Positions 1-9,542 of a DNA stretch of 51,503 nt are shown here, piece after piece. The notes below the pieces were generated by a model. That model did not search any database. It was not told the DNA's origin and saw nothing but the letters and a program-made list of their open reading frames with translations. A program made the position numbers and the translations under genes. Source of the DNA: Caldilinea sp. CFX5. GTDB taxonomy: Bacteria > Chloroflexota > Anaerolineae > Caldilineales > Caldilineaceae. Numbering within the stretch: position 1 is the stretch's first letter; the number at the start of each line of letters is the position of its first letter. Location of the stretch: assembly GCA_021405325.1 (NCBI GenBank), contig QWII01000070.1:1-51503 (forward strand). Direction: 5' to 3'.

Positions 1-623
1 CCCTGGAGACCTGCCAGAAAGATCAACATGCGAATGCTGCCGATGCCCGTCCACAGGCTGACAATGATCAGCGAGGGCAACGCCCAATCCGGGCTGGCGA
101 GCCAATCGGGGCCGCGGATGCCGAACCACGCCTTGAGTGTGCTGTTGACGACGCCGACATCAGGCTGCAAGATCCAGAGCCAGAGCAGGGCGGCGGCGAC
201 TTCCGGGGTCAGCGAGGGCAAGAAGAAAAAGATGCGCCAGAGCGTCTTGAAACGCACAGCGCGGTTCAGCAGCAACGCGGCAAAAAAGGAGCCGGCGATA
301 CCGAGCGGCACCGTCGTGATGGCCCAGAGCAAGGTGCGCCAGGAAGAGAGCCAAAAGATGCGATCCTTAAAGAAGGCTGTTTCATAATTTTCCAGGCCGA
401 CCCAACTTGGCTGTGCAAGGAGCGGATAGTAGGTGAAGCTATAGTAGAGCGAGGCGACCAAGGGGCCAGCGACGAAGAGGAGAAAACCGATGATCCAGGG
501 TGAAATGTACAAGTACCCCTGGAGGGCCTCGCGCCGGCGCGCGACGCTCATGCGTGGGCGAGCAGCGCCGGCCCACGGCAAACGAGCCGCCCAAGCGGGT
601 GGTGTCTGTTCTCTGGTTGTCAT
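1..623 (-). CDS. Sugar ABC transporter permease, MalF/UgpA type (partial, C-terminus outside window)
   Basis: Inner-membrane subunit of a CUT1 (MalFGK-type) sugar importer. I read about 207 residues from an ATG at 623-621. A basic cytoplasmic leader (TREQTPP to RRREALQG) is followed by a first membrane segment (WIIGFLLFVAGPLVASLYYS), the usual periplasmic stretch ending PSWVGLENYETAFF, and then TM2-TM4 beginning at WRTLLWAITTVPLGIAGSFF. The window ends before the EAA loop that contacts the ATPase, so that part cannot be checked. The gene lies downstream of the binding-protein gene ending at 746 and points the same way, with a hairpin in the gap. There is no strong ribosome site before the ATG. 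The family assignment is secure; the substrate is unknown. Confidence 0.88.
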   Translation of the reverse strand, partial: MTTREQTPPAWAARLPWAGAARPRMSVARRREALQGYLYISPWIIGFLLFVAGPLVASLYYSFTYYPLLAQPSWVGLENYETAFFKDRIFWLSSWRTLLWAITTVPLGIAGSFFAALLLNRAVRFKTLWRIFFFLPSLTPEVAAALLWLWILQPDVGVVNSTLKAWFGIRGPDWLASPDWALPSLIIVSLWTGIGSIRMLIFLAGLQ

Positions 624-670
624 GCGTTATACCGCCCAATGTTCAATCGCTAACCACCGTGTGCTTTTGT

Positions 671-710
671 CCCGTAGGCGCCCAGTGGGTTCCCGCTGGG
701 CGCCTACGGG
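671..710. repeat. Perfect 15-bp inverted repeat, intergenic hairpin
   Basis: Arms at 671-685 (cccgtaggcgcccag) and 696-710 are exact reverse complements around a 10-base loop. The hairpin sits between the binding-protein stop and the permease start. No T-run follows on the minus strand, so it is more likely an mRNA-stabilising or attenuating hairpin, or a repeat element, than a simple terminator. A related word (ctgggcgcctat) occurs near 24087. Confidence 0.75.
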
Positions 711-745
711 ACGGGTAAACTGATCATGACTACTGTAACAAAACC

Positions 746-2116
746 CTAGAATGGCTTGTCCAGAATCTCGTCAACAGCGTCTTTGAGGTTTTGCATGAAG
801 GCCGGAGTCAAGTCGGCTTCGCCGAGCCAGAGTTTGCCCAGCTCGTTGACATAGACCGTCTGGACTTCGAGGCCCCTGGCGTTGGCCGGCTGATGGAACT
901 TCTCTTCTTCGGTCATGCACTGATACTGCAGTTCGAGGAAGGGATAGGTGATGTCCTTGACGGTTTCGATGTCATCTACGCGCGCCGTGAGATAGCCCTG
1001 ATCTTCGGCGACATAGCGCGTAAAGGTTTGATCGGCTAGTGCATAGCTCAAGGCGAAAGCCTCTTCCGGATGTTTGGTGCTGGTGGTGGCGCTGTGCGTA
1101 TCCACGGAAGCCACCCAGCCCTTGGCATTGGGTTTGCGCGGGGCCTGGATGATGGTCATCTCAAAGGGCTTTTCGACCTCTTTCATACCCTCGCGCGAGC
1201 GGCGATAAAAATAGCGCTGGTTGTGGCGCATCCCTAACCGGCCGGCGAGGAAGAGCGCATCGGCGCCGCCGCTGGGCAAGGATGCTTCTACCGCGGTCAG
1301 CTTCTTGTCATAGAAGTTCTTGACCCAACTGGCCCATGCCATCCACTCCTCATTGTCAGCCAGGTTCTCGGTGCCCTCTTCGTTGTTCTCGTAGGCGCCG
1401 AACTGACGCACGCCATTCACAATGGCTTGAATGCCGGCGGCCTGGATCATGATGCCATAGACTTCGCGATCGTCTTCCGACCCCTTGGTCAGCGCCTCGG
1501 CCCAGGCGGTGATCTCCTCGTGCGTCACCCCATAGGGCGATGCCGGCAGTGGGATGCCGGCCTCCTCAAAGAGCGTGTTATTGAGCCAAATGTAGGCTTC
1601 ACCAGGGTGCGAGGACTTAGGCATCCCATACATCTTGCCGTCGTGGGTCAACGTATCGACGGCGGCGGGCAGCCATTCCTCCTTGGAGATGCCATGCGCC
1701 TGCTGATAGTCATCTACGGCTGCAATCACCCCCAACTTGACCAGGCGCGTGTGCAGCGTCCATACATCGGAGGTGAAAATGATGTCGCCAATGGTGCCGG
1801 CGGAAGCCGAGGTCAGAATCTTAGCATCATACTCGCCACCGGGAATGGGCGCCAGTTCGATCTTGACGTTGGGGTGTTCCTCGATAAACTTGGCGGGACG
1901 GCGCACATAGATGGCCGGCTCGGACTGGTCGCCGCCGGCGCGCATGTTGAAGATCAGCGTGATCGGCTCGGCGGCCGGCTCCGCGGCGCCACTCCCGGTG
2001 TCAGCGGCGGGCACGGCGGGTGCGGCGGGCACACAGGCCGCCAGCCCCAACGTCAAACCGGTAGCGCCTGTCACCAACAAAAAACGGCGGCGACTGAGCT
2101 TGTTCTTTTCCTGCAT
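746..2116 (-). CDS. Extracellular sugar-binding lipoprotein (ABC family 1)
   Basis: Solute receptor of a CUT1 importer, predicted to be lipid-anchored outside the cytoplasmic membrane. The 456-residue protein opens with a twin-arginine lipoprotein signal: the RR core (LSRRRFLLV) at residues 7-15, a hydrophobic stretch, and lipobox LAAC with the cysteine near residue 28, then a low-complexity A/P/E linker. The rest has the usual length and pattern of bacterial extracellular solute-binding family 1, including an early segment ILTSASAGTIGDIIFTSDVW. The start is supported by GGAGGA about seven bases upstream of the ATG. It is first in an operon with the permease at 1-623. The substrate cannot be deduced. 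Confidence 0.9.
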   Translation of the reverse strand: MQEKNKLSRRRFLLVTGATGLTLGLAACVPAAPAVPAADTGSGAAEPAAEPITLIFNMRAGGDQSEPAIYVRRPAKFIEEHPNVKIELAPIPGGEYDAKILTSASAGTIGDIIFTSDVWTLHTRLVKLGVIAAVDDYQQAHGISKEEWLPAAVDTLTHDGKMYGMPKSSHPGEAYIWLNNTLFEEAGIPLPASPYGVTHEEITAWAEALTKGSEDDREVYGIMIQAAGIQAIVNGVRQFGAYENNEEGTENLADNEEWMAWASWVKNFYDKKLTAVEASLPSGGADALFLAGRLGMRHNQRYFYRRSREGMKEVEKPFEMTIIQAPRKPNAKGWVASVDTHSATTSTKHPEEAFALSYALADQTFTRYVAEDQGYLTARVDDIETVKDITYPFLELQYQCMTEEEKFHQPANARGLEVQTVYVNELGKLWLGEADLTPAFMQNLKDAVDEILDKPF

Positions 2117-2375
2117 AGAAGTTCCTCCTCAATGAACAGAAAGAGTAGACAATGGTGGATGCGAAAGGTCCGCCAATTGTTTTAACACATCACGTTGAGC
2201 GATAACATCTTGCGGAACGATTGACCAGACGATGCTGCGGTTGGACAAACTTTGTGATTTTCTAAAAAATTCTGCCGGAGCAAAGGATAACGCTTTGACT
2301 TACTGCCCGTTCAACTTCTGGGCTACGTGCTGCGGGGCAATCATATATTGTATAGCCGTACTATGGGATATAATC

Positions 2376-2403
2376 AGTGTACCACAGTCGGTGCCTCTGT
2401 CAA
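2376..2403 (-). promoter_or_regulatory. Candidate sigma70-type promoter for the 746-2116 gene
   Basis: On the minus strand, TTGACA (2403-2398) is followed after 16 bases by TACACT (2381-2376), with TG one base before the -10 (extended -10). It would give a 5' leader of about 250 bases. The match was read by eye; there is no transcript evidence. Confidence 0.45.
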
Positions 2404-2554
2404 AATAAGAAAAATGCATCAGCGGGTGGGCAAGCCGCAGTCGCACCTAGGCCAGCGAACAAATGAACACTAGGCGGCGAATTCTGAACCGCGGATATTT
2501 TGATTCAGCTATGATGTAGGCTTAATGAGTAAAACCCGAAAAGTCTTCAGAAAA

Positions 2555-2618
2555 AGAAACCAGGTTTTTGGTTGATTTGTCTTCTGTACGCTGGCTGATG
2601 GCGAAAAACCTGGTTTCT
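2555..2618. repeat. 15-bp inverted repeat (agaaaccaggttttt), possible terminator of cluster B
   Basis: Arms at 2555-2569 and 2604-2618 are perfect complements separated by 34 bases. The element lies 56 bases downstream of the stop codon of the cluster B terminal gene. T-rich tracts flank both sides, so it could stop transcription from either direction. The AGAAACCAGGTTT word is of a kind often seen as a dispersed intergenic repeat in filamentous bacteria; whether it is repeated in this genome cannot be seen here. Confidence 0.55.
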
Positions 2619-2673
2619 AAAAACTTTTTAGACTTTACTTTGTAAAGAGCGACGGATTGCAAAAGGCGGCCTG

Positions 2674-4797
2674 TTATGGCATCGCCGCGACGTGCAGATC
2701 ATAGCCGCTCGCCTGCGTCCAGTTGACCGTCACCCACTTCCCGCAGTAGTGGTACGGCCCAAAGGTCAACTGTTCGATCCCGTCCAAGAGGAGGGGCGCT
2801 ACTTCCAGCGCGCCGCCTGGACGGGGGCTTAGGCCGACGACATATTTGCAGATTAGGTCAGTGACAATCGCGCTCTGGGCGGCCAGTGTATGCTTGGGCT
2901 GGTTGTACTTGCCCGTCACAGCATGGTACGAGTAGGACGAACTCGGTCCGTCCAGCGTCATCATCTGGAGCGTCTTGCGGAGATAGTCGGCGGCCAGCGA
3001 CGGAAAGCCATAGCGCACCAGCCCCTCCATCGTGAACCAGATGCCCGAGGTCACGAGACAATCGCCGCCATAGGTGGGCAAGCTGGGGTCAAGATCGGGC
3101 GTATCCAGGGCGACCGAGGGACAGGGATAGGGCGCGCCAAACGTCATGGGGTTGGTGAGATGAGCCACCAGCCGGTCAGCTTGCGCCCGGTCGGCAAGGC
3201 CGGCATACAAGGCCGCAAAGCCGGCAATACATTTCACCCCCGAACGCTGCATCGTCCGTGGATCGAGATCATAGTAGAAGCCGTCCGCCGGATCCCACAG
3301 AAACTGGTTGATGGCCGCTTTGAGTCGTGCGTTCTTGGCAATGAGCGCATCGGCATCCACGCCACTAGCGGGCAGCAGGGCCGCCGCCGCCAGCATCCGT
3401 TCACGCAGGGCATGGAGGTAGCAGTTGTAATCGACTGCGACAAACGGCGTATCCATCTTGAGCATCATCTCCGGATCGCCTTTGCGGAAGCCGGCAATAA
3501 AGGGTTTCAGGCGCAGCGAATAATCAAACTCATCGACAAAGGAACAGGCATAGAGGCCGCTGGGTAATTCATGGCGAGAAAACGCCTCCTCAGCTGCCAC
3601 CATCACCTGGAGCATCTGGCGGAGAAACAGCGGATCGCCCCAGGTCAAGTAGAATTCCCAGGCGCCAAGAAGGCCATTGGGCGCGGTGTGGGGAATGGTG
3701 GTATAGAGAGCCAGATCGAGATCGGGCGGGCACTGTTGACGAAACGCGCCCACCGCCTGCATAGCTTCATCATGGCCGCGCATGGTTGTCATCTTGCGTG
3801 TGGGATGCAGATAAGTGCCGATATTCAGCCCGCCCCTATTCGCGGCTTGCAGCAGAATGCCGCCGGCGCCAAGCTGTTTGTCATTCAACCAGCGTTCGCA
3901 GATCGCATTCATCGGCGTGTTCCAACTCCACTGCCAGACGGCGCCGGTCTTCCACGGGCAGGTGTAGGGATGGGTAAAGGGCTCGTAGGGAATATCGTAC
4001 AGGTTGGCGCGGGTGACATAGGCTTGGTAGTAATAAAGCTGTTCCAACGCCGTGTCGGAACAGGCAAAGAATGGCACGACTTGCCGAAAGTAGTCGTCCC
4101 AGGTCGCCTCCGCTGCGCTGAAGATCTGGTCAGGCTGACGCGCCGCCGCCTGCGCACTTGCCACCACGTCGGTGCGCGCATAGCCGCAACACAAGCTCAA
4201 CACCAGTTCGCTCTGTGGCGCCAGGGTCAGGGTAGCGGAACAGGAAAAAGGCGCGTTTTCGGTGCTAACGCTTATCGCGTCCGCCCCACGCACAACGAGC
4301 GCCACGTAGAGTTCGGCATCGATCACCGCCAGCAGCCCATCATCGATTGGCGCTACGGTTGCGGCAAAGTAGGGTAGAGTAAAGCGCAACGTGGCACTGG
4401 GCAACTCCTCAGTTGTCCACCGGATCACGAGCGTATTGCCGGCTACCGCCGTGCGTTCCTGCACCGTGGCCGCCCCGATCCGCATCTGTTTGACGATCTG
4501 GTGTGGCTGGAAGGTGAGCGTCGTCTCATCGGCGGTGAGCGCCAGGTTGGGGCCGGTGCTGCGTACACTATCGTGGTTAACCAGTTCGGCAAAATCCCAG
4601 CCATCGGCAAAGTGATGGGGGAAGGGCAGCGGGTAAAAATGAATGCGTTCGCACCCTGGATGCTTGGGATCAACGAACAACGAGAGCTGGTTGTCCGTCA
4701 AAAAATGCTGTTCATGATTTGTAAGCCACCGGCGCCAGGGTTTTTCCAGCGCAGGCAACCCCTTTCCTAGCGCAACTGTTGGTCTGGCCTTTAACAT
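2674..4797 (-). CDS. (alpha/alpha)6-barrel glycoside hydrolase, GH63/MGH1-like
   Basis: Predicted cytoplasmic glycosidase of 707 residues with no signal peptide. The first ~220 residues are a beta-sandwich-type domain. From about residue 235 a helical barrel follows, with landmarks LEQLYYYQAYVTRANLYD, then TGAVWQWSWNTPMNAI, the inter-helix segment EFDYSLRLKPF, and a final YHAVTGKYNQPKHTLAAQSA region. This order resembles GH63/GH37 and mannosylglycerate-hydrolase-like barrels. I chose the ATG at 4797 because AGGAGA lies seven bases upstream; a TTG 21 bases further out has no such site. It is the last gene of operon B, 69 bases after the GH95-like gene. Some positions where relatives keep catalytic acids look changed (N after WSW, no E before the final TG). 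The exact family is uncertain. Confidence 0.6.
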   Translation of the reverse strand: MLKARPTVALGKGLPALEKPWRRWLTNHEQHFLTDNQLSLFVDPKHPGCERIHFYPLPFPHHFADGWDFAELVNHDSVRSTGPNLALTADETTLTFQPHQIVKQMRIGAATVQERTAVAGNTLVIRWTTEELPSATLRFTLPYFAATVAPIDDGLLAVIDAELYVALVVRGADAISVSTENAPFSCSATLTLAPQSELVLSLCCGYARTDVVASAQAAARQPDQIFSAAEATWDDYFRQVVPFFACSDTALEQLYYYQAYVTRANLYDIPYEPFTHPYTCPWKTGAVWQWSWNTPMNAICERWLNDKQLGAGGILLQAANRGGLNIGTYLHPTRKMTTMRGHDEAMQAVGAFRQQCPPDLDLALYTTIPHTAPNGLLGAWEFYLTWGDPLFLRQMLQVMVAAEEAFSRHELPSGLYACSFVDEFDYSLRLKPFIAGFRKGDPEMMLKMDTPFVAVDYNCYLHALRERMLAAAALLPASGVDADALIAKNARLKAAINQFLWDPADGFYYDLDPRTMQRSGVKCIAGFAALYAGLADRAQADRLVAHLTNPMTFGAPYPCPSVALDTPDLDPSLPTYGGDCLVTSGIWFTMEGLVRYGFPSLAADYLRKTLQMMTLDGPSSSYSYHAVTGKYNQPKHTLAAQSAIVTDLICKYVVGLSPRPGGALEVAPLLLDGIEQLTFGPYHYCGKWVTVNWTQASGYDLHVAAMP

Positions 4798-4865
4798 GAT
4801 CGGTTCTCCTAAACGCAAGCGACCCTATGGGACGGGTCAACAAGCAAAGGTGCTTTAACCAAACG

Positions 4866-7487
4866 CTAGAACATCCGCGGCAAGCCCAGTTGGGTCCATC
4901 CGTCCGGGCAAACTTTGGCTTGCTGATTGGAGGCGTAGTCGATAAATTCAGCCGTCCAGGTGGCCGGGTCCGTGGCTGTCGCCGTCAGCAGCCACCGCTG
5001 GCCGGCGCTGGTGGCGAGGTGGAGCGTCGGTGCAGGGTCATAGCCCAGCGCTTCACCGTTACAGTAGCGATAGGCCGCCGGCCAGGGGTTGACAAGCCGG
5101 CATTCACCGCCACGCAAACTCTCGATAAAGACCCACTGGGGCAGGCCATCTACAACCGCGGCGCTGACAATGAAGCCGCCGACGGCATGCAAGGTAAAGC
5201 GCGCCTGACCTTGCGTAGGCGTCGCCGGCGCTACACGTAAAACGCCGTCATAGCTTTGCAAAAGCGACTCATTCAGGGCGCAGGCCAGCACCGACATCGA
5301 CTCCATGCCCATGTGCCGGAAAGGCCACATAGGGAAGGGAAAACGCGGGCCGTCCGGCTGCGCCGTATCGCGCACTTGATTGGTGCGGAAACGCAAGGCG
5401 GCCTCGGCCTTTTGAATATCGCGCGGGCCATAGTGACCAAAGCCATTGCAGTAGAATTGCCAGCGGGCAGGCCAATGGTGCAGAATCTCGGCCAACTCAT
5501 TGCGCAAGCCCAGGCGCGCCAGCACAATAGGCAACGGATCCCAGCCCATACAGTCGGGGGCGTAAAGCTTGGCCGTATTGACCGCCAATTGGTACGCTGT
5601 GCTACCCTGCTGCGCCAGCCCAACCAGGCCGGAAGGAAAAACAGCCGCATACTCGACAAAGGGGAAGATGCCATCATAGACCTTCATATCTTCGCGCAGG
5701 CTGGTGTAAAGGGTCTGGTTCTTCTCCAAATGATGCAATGTGCTATAGGCATCGGGGAAAACCTGTAAGGGATCATTCGATGGGATCTTCGAAGTGAGCA
5801 GCCGCCCTTCCGCAATGCCCCACCCGGCGGCAAAGGTCTGGTTGCCAAAGGCGGTGTGGCCCTTAAAATGTCCCCGTTTCAGCCGCCACTGCTCGCCCTC
5901 CTGCACCAGGCAATCGTCAGGCTCAGTAACGGGCAGCGGCGCCAGATGCGCCAGGATGGTGCGCCAGTGAGCAGCCCGTGGCTCGTCGACCGCGGCCTCC
6001 TGCAGCGCGGCCAGGGTCGTCGCAAAGAGTACCCGGCCACAGACCAGCTCGGTGATGGCGTCATACAGTTTGATCCAGCCTTCGTAGCCCGTCCCGGCGC
6101 GTGCATGGTAGAGACCGTCGTCGCCGCGCACAAACAAGGATGCGAAGAACTTGGCCGCTTCCAGGAGATAGGGTAAGGCTCGTTCACGCAGGAACGCTTG
6201 ATCGCCCGTATATTGAAATTGCCGCCAAAACTCCAACGCGATCTGCGCCACCGGAGTGTGGTTGGCGAGTTCGCCGGACGAGTTGTAGCCGCGCCGATCC
6301 GTCACATCTGATACCACCGCGCCATCGACGCCAAAGACCGCACGTGCATCCTGCTGTCCGTAGGGCAATGCGTTGAAACGATAGTTCAGATAGGCGGTGA
6401 TCAAGTCATGATGGCCCGCCGCGTTGAGGGGCCAGTAGATCTCTTGTTGGTTCCAATGAAAGTAGAAGGTCCAATGCTGCACATCACGGCTAAAGGTCCA
6501 CAGGCCATGGATAAAGCGCCCCGGTGAAGGGCCGCGCTGTGACGCATTGGCATAGTACATGGTCAGATGCCAGAGATTGTCCAAATAGTCGTTGCCCGAA
6601 TCCAGCAATGAACGCAACCAGAAGGCTTGCCAGGCCGCCGCATGGTTGGCATAAAGGGTCGGCGTCGTCTGCTGTTCGCTGTGATCCAGCAATTCATCCA
6701 CCAGGGCAATCGCATCACCGGCCACGGGCGAGGTGACGGCGGCCAGCAACGCCACTTGGTGGTTGGCCGCGGCGGGGATGCGCAGCTTGGCGCAGTGTGT
6801 GTGTTCGCGGGTGGCGATCACCGGCGCGGCGGCGCTGTGGGTAACCCGGCAACCCAGGGCAAAGCGACCGCTTGTCAACTGATGCGTGATCAAGGCGTTG
6901 TTGGCGTTGACTGTGGCTTGCGTCCCGGCCAAGCCAATCGTGGGATCCCGGTTGATCTGTTGATACCAGTGACCAAAGGTGCGAGAACCATAGCGCTCCA
7001 CCGTGATCGCAAGTGGAATTGCTTCCGGCAGAGCGCTGGCAACGTCGATGCACAGTACGCCCTCGGCATGGCTGACAAAAGCGCGCACTGTCACCTCACC
7101 CAAGGGGCCGCTGGCGGCTATCTGCAATGTCGCATCGGCCAACTGGAGACGCCCCTGAAAATCACGTAGGTAAAAGAGATCAAAGAGCGGCACGCCAAAA
7201 TCAAGCACGATCCGTCCCGCATGGCGCAGGGCCGAACAGTAATCCTCTTCTTCCGGCGCCCAGTTGCGCAGGCGCGGCGGGCCATCATCCCACAGATCAC
7301 ATTTATTCAGGACAAAGATGAGCTTAGATCCCTCCGTCCAGACCAGCACGCCCAGATCACCGTTGCCCAGCGGCAGCCCCTGGGTCGGATCATCCGGCGG
7401 GCTGAGATAGACCAAATCGTGGCGCGCCACCCGCCCCGGCCAGCCGATGCGCCAGCGCCCGGTTGCAAAATCAAAGGCTGAATTCAC
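4866..7487 (-). CDS. GH95-like / DUF5703-type glycoside hydrolase
   Basis: Large (873 residues), apparently cytoplasmic enzyme with no signal peptide. The N-terminus carries the hallmark of GH95-like and DUF5703 proteins: a short lead-in, then LPLGNGDLGVLVW and an NKCDLWDDG segment at about residues 37-68. A central helical barrel follows (FIHGLWTFSRDVQHWTFY, then FHWNQQEIYWPLNAAGH), and a C-terminal beta domain (MSVLACALNESLLQSYDG onward). GH95 enzymes include alpha-L-fucosidases and alpha-L-galactosidases; substrate here is unknown. The start is GTG at 7487, supported by GGAAGGAG five bases upstream. The gene lies 15 bases after the TIM-barrel gene and upstream of another glycosidase, so all three probably act on one imported oligosaccharide. 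Confidence 0.7.
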   Translation of the reverse strand: MNSAFDFATGRWRIGWPGRVARHDLVYLSPPDDPTQGLPLGNGDLGVLVWTEGSKLIFVLNKCDLWDDGPPRLRNWAPEEEDYCSALRHAGRIVLDFGVPLFDLFYLRDFQGRLQLADATLQIAASGPLGEVTVRAFVSHAEGVLCIDVASALPEAIPLAITVERYGSRTFGHWYQQINRDPTIGLAGTQATVNANNALITHQLTSGRFALGCRVTHSAAAPVIATREHTHCAKLRIPAAANHQVALLAAVTSPVAGDAIALVDELLDHSEQQTTPTLYANHAAAWQAFWLRSLLDSGNDYLDNLWHLTMYYANASQRGPSPGRFIHGLWTFSRDVQHWTFYFHWNQQEIYWPLNAAGHHDLITAYLNYRFNALPYGQQDARAVFGVDGAVVSDVTDRRGYNSSGELANHTPVAQIALEFWRQFQYTGDQAFLRERALPYLLEAAKFFASLFVRGDDGLYHARAGTGYEGWIKLYDAITELVCGRVLFATTLAALQEAAVDEPRAAHWRTILAHLAPLPVTEPDDCLVQEGEQWRLKRGHFKGHTAFGNQTFAAGWGIAEGRLLTSKIPSNDPLQVFPDAYSTLHHLEKNQTLYTSLREDMKVYDGIFPFVEYAAVFPSGLVGLAQQGSTAYQLAVNTAKLYAPDCMGWDPLPIVLARLGLRNELAEILHHWPARWQFYCNGFGHYGPRDIQKAEAALRFRTNQVRDTAQPDGPRFPFPMWPFRHMGMESMSVLACALNESLLQSYDGVLRVAPATPTQGQARFTLHAVGGFIVSAAVVDGLPQWVFIESLRGGECRLVNPWPAAYRYCNGEALGYDPAPTLHLATSAGQRWLLTATATDPATWTAEFIDYASNQQAKVCPDGWTQLGLPRMF

Positions 7488-7502
7488 TTGATCTCCTTCC
7501 GT

Positions 7503-9515
7503 TTAGTCCCACCGCAGCAGATGGATAGTCCACGGCGCGACATTGTGTAAGGTCACAGCGACATGGTCCGGCCCGGTCACCTGTGCGGTCAAGGTCTGCT
7601 CCTCACCCGTCATAGTAAGCTGCTGAACCTGTCGGCTGTGTGTCCGCACGCGCAAGGTGATCACAGGCGCCGGGTCTAAGGAAGCGTTCAACAAGACGAG
7701 AACCAACCGGCCCTGGTTGTCACGGCGCGCCCACACCACCACCCGCGCATAGCTCTCGACCACCACCGGCAGCGTATCGTTGCTCAACCACTGGCAGACG
7801 GCCTTGAGTTGGCTGCTTTTGGACAGGTTATGAATCAACTGCCAGGGATAGTAGCCGGCCACGACAACCCGGCCCCCCAACCCATTGCGAAAGGCCGTCA
7901 TGCAGGAACCATAGGCGGCGCCGGCATAATCGACTAGGTGGGCCAATTCTTCAACCCCGGCGGAGAGCGCTGCCAAATGGTAGGCCGGTTCCGGCCAAAA
8001 TGATTGGCGACAGTCGCGGCTCCAACCGCTGAAGCGCCCATTCAAGGAGTGGTCGCTCAACACTTCGCTCATATCATGGGCGAACGTTTCTGCCACCCGG
8101 ACGCCGCTCCATGCGCCAAGCCCCATCTGCGTCAGGCTCTGCAGGGCCGCCACATCCATCAGCACGCCGCCGGCAAAGATTTGCTCCAGCGCCGCGGGGC
8201 TAAAGGCTGCCGGCAGTGGCCCCGACAGAACGCTCATACAGGCGCCTTGGGGGCCATAAGCGATGGGCAAGCCCAGTTCCCCCAACACATAGGTGCGCCG
8301 TAGGGCTGCAACGCTTTCATTCTGACGCAGCCAGTTGCCGGTCGCGCCATGATTAGCAAATAGATCGCGATTCCAGGCCGGCCACACCCCCACCGCCGGG
8401 CTACGACCGGTGCTGGCGCGCAACGCGTGGAGAAAGGGCTTGCCGGCTTTAATCGCCGCGAGGAAGGGCAGATATTCTGCCAACGCGTCATTGGTGCCGA
8501 TGATATTAAAGGCCGGACCGGTGGCGCCGGCGGCCATGTGCGCGGCCGCTTCCAGCATGGTGATGGCGACACTTTTGCGCAGCTTCTGGTAGGGAAAGTT
8601 CTCAATTTCCGATTGGAGGATAGTGACGGTTGCCGGTAACTGGCTGACCTGGCGACCCACATCGTGCGCTTTTTCCACCAACCCCATATAGGCGTCATCG
8701 TTATAGAAGCCGCCGCCCGGTCGCCAGCGCGCCGGCCCGGCCATCGGCCCGGCCAGCGCCGCCGCCCACTCGGCAAAGGCATAGCCCTCGTAAAAGCGGT
8801 CGCCGGTCATAAAGCCCATGACGATCTGCGGATTCACCTGATGGGCAGCCTCGGCGGCAGTGCGCAACAGGGTGGTGACAAGGCGTCGGTTGTGTTCCAG
8901 CCAGCAGTCGCGCCAACGATCGCGTTCGGCGGAAGGTTCGCCTTGCATGGCGGCCACCAGGGTTGTACGGGTAAATGCGCTGCCAAACTCGCGATTAAAG
9001 CGTGCCATACAGCCATCACAAAAGCAGGTCGCCACCACCGGCATGTGACCATACAAGCGCACATCGTCATCCACCCAGATCAGATCCGGCCCGGCCTGAG
9101 CGACCAGGGTGTAGACGCGCTGCACATACGCCAACAAGTCAGGGTCGGCGGGACAGTAGCTGCCCTGGCTGACCTTGCCCTCCGGGTCGGTCACCCGTGG
9201 CCAGGGCGCGGCCAGGGAATGGGGCAGATTCTCCTCGTGATGGCCCATGCTCGCCAGCACATTGATGCCGACGCGATAGCCCGCCGCCCGCACTTGCGGT
9301 AACAGTTCAGCCAGTCGCATACACCGGCGCTCCATCTCAGCCAGCGGCAGGGGTGGATGGGTAAACGCCGTGAAAAAGAGTACTTCGTCGATGGTTTGCG
9401 GGTGGGTGGCAAGAAAGTGCAGTAACTCCTGAAAGCCCACGTCGGTCAGCCATTGCGCCGTGCCAACACGCAACGCAATCAGGTTATCCGCCGGCAATTT
9501 TGGCTCATGGTCCAT
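7503..9515 (-). CDS. Uncharacterised TIM-barrel protein, GH42/clan GH-A-like
   Basis: About 670 residues, no signal peptide. The N-terminal half reads like a glycosidase TIM barrel: strand 1 LIALRVGTAQW, a middle strand AGPDLIWVDDDVRLYGH, then CFCDGCMARFNREFG, a pattern common in beta-galactosidase-type and related barrels, where the cysteines often bind zinc. The middle (residues about 400-550) resembles the trimerisation or amidotransferase-like domain of GH42, and the C-terminus is a beta-sandwich ending in TIHLLRWD. The ATG at 9515 is preferred: AGGA sits nine bases upstream, whereas the in-frame TTG at 9524 directly abuts it. It follows the LplC-type permease by 27 bases and is read with two other hydrolases. 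A glycosidase role is inferred; the family is not recognised with certainty. Confidence 0.6.
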   Translation of the reverse strand: MDHEPKLPADNLIALRVGTAQWLTDVGFQELLHFLATHPQTIDEVLFFTAFTHPPLPLAEMERRCMRLAELLPQVRAAGYRVGINVLASMGHHEENLPHSLAAPWPRVTDPEGKVSQGSYCPADPDLLAYVQRVYTLVAQAGPDLIWVDDDVRLYGHMPVVATCFCDGCMARFNREFGSAFTRTTLVAAMQGEPSAERDRWRDCWLEHNRRLVTTLLRTAAEAAHQVNPQIVMGFMTGDRFYEGYAFAEWAAALAGPMAGPARWRPGGGFYNDDAYMGLVEKAHDVGRQVSQLPATVTILQSEIENFPYQKLRKSVAITMLEAAAHMAAGATGPAFNIIGTNDALAEYLPFLAAIKAGKPFLHALRASTGRSPAVGVWPAWNRDLFANHGATGNWLRQNESVAALRRTYVLGELGLPIAYGPQGACMSVLSGPLPAAFSPAALEQIFAGGVLMDVAALQSLTQMGLGAWSGVRVAETFAHDMSEVLSDHSLNGRFSGWSRDCRQSFWPEPAYHLAALSAGVEELAHLVDYAGAAYGSCMTAFRNGLGGRVVVAGYYPWQLIHNLSKSSQLKAVCQWLSNDTLPVVVESYARVVVWARRDNQGRLVLVLLNASLDPAPVITLRVRTHSRQVQQLTMTGEEQTLTAQVTGPDHVAVTLHNVAPWTIHLLRWD

Positions 9516-9542
9516 CTGTGTCAATCCTTGTTTGTACGGGCC

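Larger units (their letters stand above)
2117..2673. other. Gene-free interval between clusters A and B
   Basis: No coding potential is apparent on either strand. The interval holds the candidate promoter at 2376-2403, a long AT-rich leader for the cluster A operon, and the inverted repeat at 2555-2618, which lies just downstream of the last gene of cluster B. Confidence 0.6.

Noticed and set aside
1427..2185. A 252-codon plus-strand frame
   Set aside because: It is antisense to the binding-protein gene with its firm lipoprotein signal and ribosome site.
2369..2374. A perfect TATAAT on the plus strand
   Set aside because: No plus-strand gene follows and no -35 box is properly spaced; the minus-strand promoter overlapping this area is better supported.
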